Origin: JANNAV01 sp031384695
GTDB lineage: Bacteria > Pseudomonadota > Alphaproteobacteria > Rhodobacterales > Rhodobacteraceae
DNA: 40,565 bases
NCBI GenBank assembly: GCA_031384695.1
Contig: JANNAV010000197.1
Span: 1 to 40,565 of the forward strand
Direction of reading: 5' to 3'
The notes beneath the pieces were generated by a model. That model was not told the DNA's origin. It worked only from the letters and a program-made list of their open reading frames with translations, and searched no databases. The position numbers and the translations under genes are program-made. Shown here in pieces: positions 33,489 to 40,565 of this stretch. Each line of letters opens with the position of its first letter. The stretch's first letter is position 1.

Positions 33489-33790
33489 GCAACGTCGGCG
33501 GCGGTGCGGGAAAGGTCCATAGCGGGGGTTTGGCCTTGCGCATCCGGGCGGCGATGCTGATGCCAAGCGCGATATGGAACGCAAGGGCGACGCCCGCAGG
33601 CGTGCCGCGCCAGCTACCGATGGCCACCGGCAGCAGGGGCCGGACCGCAGCCGAACAGGCGGGTTGCGATTGCGCGCTCCATCACCAATGTGATCGCACC
33701 TGTCAAAGCGACCCTCGCAGTCAATCGCCCGGCCAACCCAAGACCGAAGGCTGCCCGAAAGCCAACCACCGCCAGACGGGTTCTGCACAT
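33475..33790 (-). pseudogene. Frameshifted membrane-protein remnant downstream of the P1B ATPase
   Basis: An ATG at 33790 overlaps the ATPase stop (TGATG) and opens a frame of 58 codons (MCRTRLAVVGFRAAFGLG ... TLVMERAIATRLFGCGP, stop at 33614). From about 33640 another frame continues in similar hydrophobic style (LLPVAIGSWRGTPAGVALAF, HIALGISIAARMRKAKP) to a stop at 33475. I infer one small membrane protein, translationally coupled to the ATPase, broken by a frameshift and fused at its end to the SCO remnant. The family is not recognised. Confidence 0.45.
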
Positions 33791-36063
33791 CAGCTCTCGC
33801 GCCCGGGGTTGAACCGCAACAGCCGCAGGGCATTCAGCGTGACCAGAACCGTGGCCCCGGTGTCGGCCAGAATGGCGATCCAGAGGCCGGTGATGCCCAG
33901 AACAGTGGTGACCAGAAACACCGCCTTCAGCCCCAGCGCCAACGTCACGTTCTGTCGGATGTTGCCCATCGCCGCGCGCGACAGCCGGATCAAGGCCGGA
34001 ACGTCGGTCACCCGGTCGCGCAGAATGGCCGCATCGGCGGTTTCCAGCGCCACATCGGTGCCCGACCCCATCGCCACGCCCACCGAGGCCTGTTTCAACG
34101 CCGGCGCATCGTTGATCCCGTCGCCGATCATCATCACGCCGCCGGTCCCGTTCATCGCGCGCACGGCCATCAACTTGTCTTCGGGCATCATGTCGGCGCG
34201 AAACTCCATCCCCAGGGGGCCCGCGATGGCCGCAGCCGTGCGGGGGTTGTCGCCAGTCAGGATCAGCGCGCTGACCCCCATCGCCTTAAGCTGGCGCACC
34301 GCCTCGGCTGCATCCGCCCGCGGCTCGTCGCGCATGGCGATCAGGCCAAGCCCCTCGCCTTCGCGAAACACCACCACGGCAGTCTTGCCGTCCGCCTCGA
34401 ACAGCGCGGCCTGACGCAGTTGCGCCGCGTCAAGCGCCTGCATCGCCACCGCGTAATTCGGCGAGGCTACCCATGCTTTTGCATCGCCAACAATGGCTTC
34501 GGCCCCCTTGCCAATGATGGCTTTCGCCTCGCGCGAAGGTAGCATGGCCACTTTTGCCTCTGCCGCCCGGTTCAGGATGGCAACCGCCAGGGGATGGCCC
34601 GATCCGTTTTCAACACCGGCCGCAACCGCCAGCATCTCTTGCACTGTGGTTGCCCCGAACGGGATCACATCGGTCACGACGGGGCGGCCATGGGTCAGGG
34701 TGCCGGTCTTGTCGAACGCCACTTCTTTCACTTTGGCCGCAGCTTCGATCACCGCTCCCCCCTTCATCAAAAGGCCGCGCTTTGCCCCGGATGACAGCGC
34801 CGAGGCGATCGAGGCGGGCACCGAGATCACCAGCGCGCAAGGGCAGCCGATCAGCAAAAGGGCCAGCGCCCGATAGATCCAGATATCCCAGGGTTGCCCG
34901 AAGCCCAGCGTCGGAACCAACGCCACCAGAACCGCCACGCCCACGATGGCGGGCATATAGATGCGGCTAAAGCTGTCGATAAAGCGTTCGGTGGGCGCGC
35001 GTGACGTTTCCGCCTCTTCAACCAGCTTGATGATGCGGGCGATGGTGTTGTCGGTCGCGGCTTTGGTAACCTTGATGCGAAGCGCCGCCTCGGCATTGAT
35101 CGAGCCTGCAAACACCGCCTCTCCCGGTCCTTTGGTGACGGGCACGCTTTCGCCGGTGACCGGGCTTTGGTCGATGCCCGATGTGCCCTCGACGATTTCC
35201 CCGTCCGCCGGAATCCGGCTCCCGGGGCGGACCAGCACCATCTGCCCCACGGCCAGCAAATCTGCCGGAACTTCGCGGGTGGTGCCGTTCGCCTCGATCA
35301 GGGCGGTCTTGGGGATCAGATTGGCCAGCGCCCTTATGCCGTCGCGCGCCTTGTTGGCAGCCACCCCTTCCAACACCTCGCCCACCGCGAACAGGAACAC
35401 CACCAGCGCCGCCTCTTCCGCCGCATTGATGAACAGCGCACCGACGGCGGCGATGGTCATCAAGCCCTCGATGGTGAAGGGCATGCCAGCCTGCAGGGCG
35501 GCAAACGCCCGGCGCGCGACGGGGGCTACACCGATCAGGCAGGCCGCAACAAAAGCCCAGTTGGCAATGTCTTCGGACGCGAACAGTTTGACCGCCGAGG
35601 CAGCAGCCAACAGCAGCCCGGTGCCAATCACCAGTCGCCCTTTGCCGGTTTCATACCACCGCTTGCCCCGGCAGGCAGGATCATTGTGGATATGGCCGGG
35701 TGCGCCGTGGCCGTCATCAGCAGCCGTCACCTTGCTGGTTTTCTGGTCTTCGTGCGCGCCTTCGGCGTGACCCTGCCCCGCATGGTCATCCGCTTTTGCA
35801 CCCGGCATCACGAACGCCCTGGCCTTGCTGGCCTTGGTGGCACCAATGCCATAGCCCAGCCTGACCACCGCCGCCTCGATCCTGTCGCGCGGAGTGGTGC
35901 CGGGTTCCAGCTTCAGCGTCAGCTTTTCCGCCATGATGGCCACGTTCACGTCGCTGACGCCCGGCAGGCGTTCCACTGCCGTCCTGATCTTGGTGGCACA
36001 GGCGGCACAGTCCATGCCCGTGATCGCCCATTCCTGCGAATCGGTCGCCGATTTCTGTGCCAT
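33790..36063 (-). CDS. zntA: Zn/Cd/Pb-type P1B ATPase (ZntA/CadA-like)
   Basis: 757 residues. N-terminal heavy-metal-binding domain with GMDCAAC (Cys19, Cys22), a His/Asp-rich linker (about 93-125, HAGQGHAEGAHED and DDGHGAPGHIH), eight expected membrane helices and the actuator TGES at 303-306. The CPC metal site is at 407-409, the phosphorylation loop DKTGT at 451-455, HP at 500-501 and the hinge GDGINDAP. The CPC motif, the MKGG after it and the divergent MerR regulator favour Zn/Cd/Pb export over copper. Expression likely starts at the MerR promoter 36116-36146. Confidence 0.92.
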   Translation of the reverse strand: MAQKSATDSQEWAITGMDCAACATKIRTAVERLPGVSDVNVAIMAEKLTLKLEPGTTPRDRIEAAVVRLGYGIGATKASKARAFVMPGAKADDHAGQGHAEGAHEDQKTSKVTAADDGHGAPGHIHNDPACRGKRWYETGKGRLVIGTGLLLAAASAVKLFASEDIANWAFVAACLIGVAPVARRAFAALQAGMPFTIEGLMTIAAVGALFINAAEEAALVVFLFAVGEVLEGVAANKARDGIRALANLIPKTALIEANGTTREVPADLLAVGQMVLVRPGSRIPADGEIVEGTSGIDQSPVTGESVPVTKGPGEAVFAGSINAEAALRIKVTKAATDNTIARIIKLVEEAETSRAPTERFIDSFSRIYMPAIVGVAVLVALVPTLGFGQPWDIWIYRALALLLIGCPCALVISVPASIASALSSGAKRGLLMKGGAVIEAAAKVKEVAFDKTGTLTHGRPVVTDVIPFGATTVQEMLAVAAGVENGSGHPLAVAILNRAAEAKVAMLPSREAKAIIGKGAEAIVGDAKAWVASPNYAVAMQALDAAQLRQAALFEADGKTAVVVFREGEGLGLIAMRDEPRADAAEAVRQLKAMGVSALILTGDNPRTAAAIAGPLGMEFRADMMPEDKLMAVRAMNGTGGVMMIGDGINDAPALKQASVGVAMGSGTDVALETADAAILRDRVTDVPALIRLSRAAMGNIRQNVTLALGLKAVFLVTTVLGITGLWIAILADTGATVLVTLNALRLLRFNPGRES

Positions 36064-36115
36064 TTCAATCCTTTCCGGCCCGGTTGCCCGGGATTATTGC
36101 AGTTGTCCAGGCACT

Positions 36116-36146
36116 CGTATAATCTCTCTGGTCGCTAGAGGTGCAA
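36116..36146 (-). promoter_or_regulatory. MerR-type promoter/operator of the P1B ATPase
   Basis: Minus strand: TTGCAC (36141-36146), a 19-bp spacer (36122-36140) holding the partial dyad CTCTAGCGACCAGAG, then TATACG (36116-36121). The over-long 19-bp spacer is the hallmark of MerR-family activation by DNA distortion. A TATAAT on the plus strand (36118-36123) suggests an overlapping face-to-face promoter for the regulator itself. Confidence 0.8.
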
Positions 36147-36157
36147 GGACCAAAATC

Positions 36158-36607
36158 ATGCTGACAATCGGGAAACTGGGCAAGGCTGCGGGCGTGAAAG
36201 TGCCGACGATCCGCTATTACGAACAGATCGGCCTGCTGCCCGAGGCTGAACGCAGTACCGGCAACCAGCGCCTCTACAGCCGCCGCAGCACAGAACGGCT
36301 TGCCTTCATCCGCCACGCCCGCGAGCTGGGGTTTCCACTGGAGGCGATCCGCGACCTTCTAAGCCTGTCCGGCCGCCCCCGCCAGTCCTGCGCCGAAGCG
36401 GACGCCATCGCCAAGGCACAGCTTGCCGCCGTAGAAGCCCGGATTGCGCGGCTGACCGCGCTCAAATCGGAACTGGAACGGATGGTGGTACACTGCGCGG
36501 GCGGGGTCATCGCGGATTGCCGGGTGATCGAGGTTCTGGGCGATCATTCGCATTGCCTGACACATCATCATCATGGTGCCGATGCGGGGATGGATGCGGC
36601 GCAATGA
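36158..36607 (+). CDS. MerR-family metal-responsive regulator (ZntR/CadR/PbrR-like)
   Basis: 149 residues. The N-terminal MerR helix-turn-helix has IGKLGKAAGVKVPTIRYYEQIGLL, followed by the dimerisation helix. Metal-site candidates are Cys78, Cys113, Cys121 and Cys133 plus a C-terminal HHHH. The Cys78/Cys113 positions match the conserved cysteines of ZntR and its Cd/Pb relatives. Divergent from the P1B ATPase, which it presumably activates through the 19-bp-spacer promoter. The precise metal cannot be told from sequence. Confidence 0.9.
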   Translation: MLTIGKLGKAAGVKVPTIRYYEQIGLLPEAERSTGNQRLYSRRSTERLAFIRHARELGFPLEAIRDLLSLSGRPRQSCAEADAIAKAQLAAVEARIARLTALKSELERMVVHCAGGVIADCRVIEVLGDHSHCLTHHHHGADAGMDAAQ

Positions 36608-37214
36608 CCTTTCGCTGCTGCATACCCTGATTCCGGCGTCGTGTTTGCGGCGGCGGCAAGCGGGATTTCTCCAAATGCGAAACACGGGGGGCGCAGCTTT
36701 GGCGATGTTTGTCGGCGGCGCACCTGGCGTTGTGGCCATGCTGCTGGTCAAGCAGATCAAGGCTTAAAGGAAAGGTCCGGCGGAGCCGACCGTTGCCCTG
36801 ACGCCGGAAGTGAGGTTTCTGGCGCTGGCGCTGGTAACGAAACTGCCCGAAGCCGCTTTGCAACCGCTGAAAATCCTGACCGCGACCACGCCGCTGATGC
36901 TGCTTTTGCCAGTTCGCGCGCTTCCGGCGATACCCGTCGCCGCGATGTCGGCCCCCATCGTCACCGGCTTTCTGTCGTTCGTGCTGGTCGCGCCGCACGA
37001 AACCCCCGATGCGCCCTCGACCACCACCGTGTTCTTCGTCGGGTTCGCGCGCTTGTTGCCGCTGGAACAGGTGACGGTGTGACTTTGATTGCCAACGCAC
37101 GGCACGGCCACGTTGGTATGGGCATGGATTTGCCTGGCTTTCGTCCAGTCGGTCTGCCATCGTTCAGCTATTCGTGAGTTGCGGGCCGGCCGGACTTGGT
37201 GCAAGGCTGGCGGG
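36608..37214. other. About 600 bp without a recognisable gene
   Basis: Open frames exist on both strands (for example 36810-37082 plus and 36764-37204 minus), but none shows a recognised motif or a convincing ribosome binding site. Long frames arise easily at this GC content. The plus-strand frame is hydrophobic and rich in Pro/Leu; the minus-strand frame is Ser/Thr/Ala-rich. It may be the decayed remains of genes that once linked the merR and cus segments. Confidence 0.4.
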
Positions 37215-37544
37215 ATGGCAGCTTTGTTGCGCTCATTGCTTGTTCTGGTCGTGCTGGGTGGGATGTTGATTTCCCTCTCGCTTGGTCAGGCTGCGGCGCA
37301 GGCAGCAGCCTTGCGGGCCGTGACGGCCTCGCCCTGCTGTCCGGTCGATTGTCCACCCAAACCTGAATGCGGTGCGGCTTGCGCGGCACTGATGCAGTGT
37401 CGGGCTGCTCCGGCATCGCTGCTGCATGAGATTGGCTTGCGGCACAGCGTTCACACCTATGGACCCCTGAAGTTTGCCCCGGACGGTGTTGCATCCGACT
37501 ATTCCGTTGTGCAGACAGGACTGCGAAGACCTCCCAGGGTCTGA
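37215..37544 (+). CDS. Small Cys-containing secreted protein, unknown function
   Basis: 109 residues with a signal-like N-terminus (MAALLRSLLVLVVLGGMLIS ... QAAAQA). A Cys-rich segment follows, CCPVDCPPKPECGAACAALMQC (six Cys near 40-62, clipped for length). Not recognised by name. Its position before a FixH-like protein and CusBA suggests a periplasmic metal-binding accessory. The ATG at 37215 gives the signal peptide; the longer frame from 37089 looks non-coding. Confidence 0.55.
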   Translation: MAALLRSLLVLVVLGGMLISLSLGQAAAQAAALRAVTASPCCPVDCPPKPECGAACAALMQCRAAPASLLHEIGLRHSVHTYGPLKFAPDGVASDYSVVQTGLRRPPRV

Positions 37545-37586
37545 TTGATCGGGCGCACCAGCGCCCTGTTCCTGAACATGCCCCCG

Positions 37587-37634
37587 CCCTTGCGACGCCC
37601 TTGCGACGTCCCTGCGACGTCCCTGCGACGTCCC
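37587..37634. repeat. 11-bp tandem repeat (4 copies) between small secreted gene and FixH-like gene
   Basis: CCCTTGCGACG occurs twice, then TCCCTGCGACG twice, then a partial TCCC. Lies in the 148-bp spacer upstream of the FixH-like gene, so copy number could alter the leader of the cus operon. Period 11 is near one helical turn. Confidence 0.8.
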
Positions 37635-37692
37635 AAGAAGGGGCCAGCGCAGTGCCATCGGCACAAGCTCAATCCTGATCTGGACATTCATC

Positions 37693-38088
37693 ATGCTCTC
37701 ACGCCTTACGCTTGCCGCCGTTATTGCCGTTGGCTCTGTTCTTGCCGCACAGACGGCACTTGCCGGGGCCAGCGACTTTGCCCTTGAACTGGTCGAGACG
37801 ACCCGTCCGGCAGGTGCCGGGGCCATCCTGACCGTCCGCCTGACGGACCTGCGCAATGGCACACCTGTTGAAGATGCCGTGATCTTTGCCACCCGCATGG
37901 ACATGGCACCGGATGGAATGGCGACGATGACCACTCCGGTAACGCTGCTCCCAACCGAAAGCCCCGGCCAGTACCGCTTTGCCACCGACCTCACGATGGC
38001 GGGAAACTGGCGCTTCTCGCTGGCCGCCAAGGTGCAGGGCGAGGCCGAGACGGTCAAGGCCGCGCTTGCGCTTCAGGTGTCGCCATGA
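37693..38088 (+). CDS. FixH/YtkA-like periplasmic protein
   Basis: 131 residues: signal peptide MLSRLTLAAVIAVGSVLAAQ...ALA, then a small beta-sandwich domain (FALELVETTRPAGAGAILTV, FATRMDMAPDGMATM, SPGQYRFATDLTMAGNWRF) as in YtkA/FixH-like proteins. These accompany CusB-type adaptors in copper/heavy-metal efflux operons. The Met-rich RMDMAPDGMATM could bind Cu(I). The stop overlaps the cusB start by 4 bp. Confidence 0.75.
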   Translation: MLSRLTLAAVIAVGSVLAAQTALAGASDFALELVETTRPAGAGAILTVRLTDLRNGTPVEDAVIFATRMDMAPDGMATMTTPVTLLPTESPGQYRFATDLTMAGNWRFSLAAKVQGEAETVKAALALQVSP

Positions 38089-39521
38089 GCGGCGCGGGCA
38101 AGCTGCTGCTGGCCCTGGTGGCGGGGGCTGCAGGCTGGGCGGGCCTTGCCGCAGGCGAACGCGGCATCACCGTGGCAGTGCTCACCAACCACCTCAGCAT
38201 GCAGATTGCATCCTGGCAGGAAAGCGAGGCTGCGGTGCCGCCCGCCCCGGATAAGGTGCAACCGGCCCCGACCGGGCCGGTGATCTACTACCGCCACCCG
38301 GACGGATCGCCGGAGTGGTCCGCCGCGCCAGGAACAACGGCGGATGGGCGGGATTTCCTGCCGGTCCTCGCCAGCGAAGATGTGTCATTTGATCCTGAAA
38401 TGATCGTCGCATCGCCCGAAGCCGAACCGGCCGTCCTCTACTATCGCAACCCGATGGGCCTGCCTGATACGTCGCCGGTGCCGAAAAAGGATTCGATGGG
38501 GATGGACTACCTGCCCGTCTATGCCGGTGAAGTGAACGATACCGGAACGGTCCGGGTGTCCCCCGGCAAGCTGCAGCGCACCGGCGTGCGCACCGCGCTG
38601 GCAGTAACCGGTGCCATGGACATGGTGGTGCGCGCGCCCGGCGTGGTCACGCTGGACGAACGCCGGGTCAGCGTCATCTCCCTGCGTGCCGATGCCTTCA
38701 TCACCTCGGTTGCCGATGTGACGACCGGGGCCACCATCAAGCAGGGTGATCCGCTTGCCATGCTTTATTCGCCCGAGGTTGCCACGGCGGTGGCGCAGTT
38801 CATCACCGACCTGCGCAGCAATGGCAAACCGTCCCCCGGCGCCCGCCAGCGCCTGCAGAACCTGGGCCTGCCAGACCAGGTGATTGACGCCATCGCAACC
38901 GATGGCCGCCCGCCGGTCAACATCGCCCTGACCGCCCCGCGTGACGGCGTGGTGCTGGAACGGATGGCCGTCGAGGGGATGATGTCCGAGGCGGGTCAGA
39001 CGCTGTTTCGCATCGCCGATACCTCCGTGGTCTGGGTGATGGCCGATGTGCCCGAAACCGCCCTGATGGGGCTGCGGCGGGGGGCGGCGGCAGAAATCAC
39101 CTTTCGTGGCCTGCCCGGTGAGGTCTTTGCAGGTGTGATCAACGCAATCTATCCCGCCGTCGACATGCAGACCCGCACCGCGCGGGTCCGGATCGACCTG
39201 CCCAACCCGGAGGGCCGCCTTCTGGCCAACATGTATGCCGAGGTTGAACTGAGCATCGGCGACGGCACCACGGTGGTGCAGGTTCCCGAAAGTGCGGTGA
39301 TCGACACCGGCGACCGGCAAGTGGTGATCCGCGATCTGGGCGAAGGACGGTTCGCGCCGCAGGACGTGGTGTTGGGCCAGCGTGGCGCAGGCATGGTCGA
39401 GGTTCGCAGCGGCATCGCGGCGGGCGACCGCATCGTCACCACCGCCACCTTCCTGATCGACGCCGAAAGCAACCTGAACGCGGCACTCGCCGCCCTTGCC
39501 GCACCGGAGGCTGGCCAATGA
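38085..39521 (+). CDS. cusB: CusB-type RND periplasmic adaptor
   Basis: 478 residues. N-terminal membrane anchor/signal (LLLALVAGAAGWAGLAAG). Two tandem heavy-metal-binding motifs follow at about 66-95 (VIYYRHPDGSPEW...DGRDFLPVL) and 116-147 (VLYYRNPMGLPDTSP...DSMGMDYLPVY). The adaptor barrel, lipoyl and alpha-hairpin regions come next (RADAFITSVADVTTGATIKQ; ATAVAQFITDLRS) and a C-terminal membrane-proximal domain. The duplicated metal-binding motif is a notable feature. Overlaps both neighbours by 4 bp. It links an inner-membrane CusA pump, here broken, to an outer-membrane channel. Confidence 0.9.
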   Translation: MSGAGKLLLALVAGAAGWAGLAAGERGITVAVLTNHLSMQIASWQESEAAVPPAPDKVQPAPTGPVIYYRHPDGSPEWSAAPGTTADGRDFLPVLASEDVSFDPEMIVASPEAEPAVLYYRNPMGLPDTSPVPKKDSMGMDYLPVYAGEVNDTGTVRVSPGKLQRTGVRTALAVTGAMDMVVRAPGVVTLDERRVSVISLRADAFITSVADVTTGATIKQGDPLAMLYSPEVATAVAQFITDLRSNGKPSPGARQRLQNLGLPDQVIDAIATDGRPPVNIALTAPRDGVVLERMAVEGMMSEAGQTLFRIADTSVVWVMADVPETALMGLRRGAAAEITFRGLPGEVFAGVINAIYPAVDMQTRTARVRIDLPNPEGRLLANMYAEVELSIGDGTTVVQVPESAVIDTGDRQVVIRDLGEGRFAPQDVVLGQRGAGMVEVRSGIAAGDRIVTTATFLIDAESNLNAALAALAAPEAGQ

Positions 39522-40330
39522 TTGCGGGTGTCATCGCGTGGTCGGCCCGCAATCTGGTGCTGGTGTTCTTCGCCACCGCCCTGACCATCGCCGCCGGTCT
39601 CTGGTCGCTGGGCCGCCTGCCGATCGACGCCATCCCCGATCTGTCGGACGTGCAGGTGATCGTGCTGACCGACTATCCGGGGCAGGCACCGCAGGTGGTC
39701 GAGGATCAGGTGACCTATCCGCTGACCTCGGCCATGCTGACGGTGCCCCGCTCGCGCGTGGTGCGGGGCTTTTCGTTCTTCGGCATCTCGTTTGTCTATA
39801 TCATCTTCGAGGATGGGGTGGACCCCTACTGGGCGCGGTCGCGCGTGCTGGAATACCTGAACGCCGCCGCCGCGCGCTTGCCCGACGGCGTGACGCCCGC
39901 GCTTGGCCCCGATGCCACCGGCGTCGGCTGGGTTTACCAATACGCCATCACCGGCGAAAACCTGAGCCTCGCGGAGTTGCGGTCGTTGCAGGACTGGGTG
40001 GTGCGCTATGCCGCCAGCCGCGCCGATGGGGTATCGGAAGTGGCCAGCGTCGGCGGTTTCGTCAAGCAATACTCGATCACCGTCGATCCGGTGCGGATGC
40101 GCGCCCAGGGGGTCACGCTGACCGGGATCGGCGAAGCAGTGGCGGCCAGCAACATGGACACCGGCGGCCGCACGGTCGAATTGTCGGAGTTCGAGTTCAT
40201 GGTGCGCGGGCGCGGCTATCTGCGCGGCATCGCCGACATCGAAGGCATCCCCCTGCGCAGCATCGGCGGCGTGCCGGGATTGTTGCGCGATGTGGCGCGG
40301 GTGGAGATCGTGCCGGATGAACGGCGGGGG
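39518..40330 (+). pseudogene. cusA: CusA/CzcA RND efflux pump, 5' part, cut by an insertion sequence
   Basis: About 271 codons of an RND heavy-metal pump (normally about 1,040). MIAGVIAWSARNLVLVFFAT, the TM1 region, AIPDLSDVQVIVLTDYPGQAP and the porter-domain segments up to VEIVPDERRG are intact. After DERRG at 40330 the sequence becomes IS-element DNA, adding SELPPEDPTVTEAAI before a stop at 40378. The interrupted gene cannot make a pump unless the IS excises. Overlaps cusB by 4 bp. Confidence 0.88.
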
Positions 40331-40332
40331 AG

Positions 40333-40565
40333 TGAGCTACCCCCCGAAGATCCGACAGTGACGGAAGCTGCGATTTGAAGTCTGCCGGTCTGCGGGCACG
40401 GGGAGAACGGAGATGTCGAAACGCAGGAATCACGACGCGGCCTTCAAGGCGCGTGTGGCGCTGGAGGCGCTGAAGGGCGAGCGCACGGTATCGGAACCGG
40501 CGACCGCCTATGCGGTCCATCCGACGATGATCCATCCGTGGAAGAAGGCCCTGCTCGAGGGTGCC
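40333..40565 (+). mobile_element. IS3-family insertion sequence, left end (partial)
   Basis: Starts near TGAGCTACCCCCCGAAGATC, a TG-beginning end followed by the OrfA gene 80 bp in. The right end and target duplication lie outside the window. Inserted in cusA in the same orientation. Confidence 0.75.
40413..40565 (+). CDS. IS3-family transposase OrfA (N-terminal part)
   Basis: 51 codons to the window edge: MSKRRNHDAAFKARVALEAL, KGERTVSEPATAYAVHPT and MIHPWKKALLEGA. This is the helix-turn-helix half of an IS3-family OrfA (pattern FKA+VALEA..GE+TV.ELA..Y.VHP..I..WK). GGAG lies shortly upstream of the ATG. The frame is open at the edge. Pro in place of the usual Leu/Gln at two positions (SEPA, HPWK) hints at point changes but not at inactivation. 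Confidence 0.85.
   Translation, partial: MSKRRNHDAAFKARVALEALKGERTVSEPATAYAVHPTMIHPWKKALLEGA

Noticed and set aside
36810..37204. Hydrophobic plus-strand and Ser/Thr-rich minus-strand frames in the merR-cus gap
   Set aside because: No recognised motif or ribosome binding site, and GC-rich DNA yields such frames by chance; recorded only as unassigned sequence.
1..40565. tRNA, rRNA or riboswitch genes
   Set aside because: Reading both strands revealed no cloverleaf with conserved T-loop sequence, no rRNA stretch and no leader I could match to a known riboswitch.

Overview
The window looks like chromosome of a high-GC alphaproteobacterium, most likely order Rhodobacterales (Paracoccaceae/Roseobacteraceae). 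This rests on overall protein character, the layout of the phosphonate genes, the dnaK-dnaJ operon behind an alphaproteobacterial sigma-32 type promoter, and the order rnd-kdsD-lptC-lptA-lptB-hpf-ptsN. Assignments come from reading motifs; no database search was possible.

Region 1 (1-13.6 kb) is a nearly complete phosphonate uptake and C-P lyase locus, bordered on the left by a decayed IS3-type orfA. The lyase operon phnGHIJKLN runs on the minus strand with overlapping start/stop codons. A DUF1045 putative 2H phosphoesterase lies convergent to phnN and divergent from phnM. phnF (GntR/HutC repressor) is divergent from phnG and is followed by a second phnM-like amidohydrolase. phnC-phnD-phnE1-phnE2 encode the ABC importer. 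A 17-bp sequence shared 12/17 between the phnG and phnC upstream regions is a candidate PhnF operator. No phnP was seen; DUF1045 may replace it.

Region 2 (13.6-14.4 kb) is a low-GC patch bounded by an imperfect direct repeat of the last ~105 bp of dnaJ. It holds a stranded dnaJ 3' remnant, two strong inverted repeats on the phnC side of that remnant, a hairpin-rich stretch and a 50-codon Cys/His-containing small gene. It looks like the scar of an integration or allele replacement at the dnaJ 3' end.

Region 3 (14.4-17.7 kb) is dnaK-dnaJ. Region 4 (17.8-28.0 kb) is a surface-polysaccharide block: an ABC-2 export permease without its ATPase, cysQ, kdsB, four glycosyltransferases, galU, and a sulfotransferase-like protein that appears to be built of two halves. 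cysQ (PAP removal) beside a sulfotransferase suggests a sulfated glycan made from KDO and UDP-glucose type precursors. Region 5 (28.0-32.7 kb) is the conserved envelope/housekeeping operon rnd-kdsD-lptC-lptA-lptB-hpf-ptsN.

Region 6 (32.8 kb to the end) is a rearranged metal-handling region: a PCu(A)C copper chaperone behind a truncated SCO1/SenC, a frameshifted membrane-protein remnant, a Zn/Cd/Pb-type P1B ATPase with a divergent MerR regulator and a textbook 19-bp-spacer promoter, then a CusBA-type RND efflux operon whose cusA is cut after about 271 codons by an IS3-family element that runs off the right edge.
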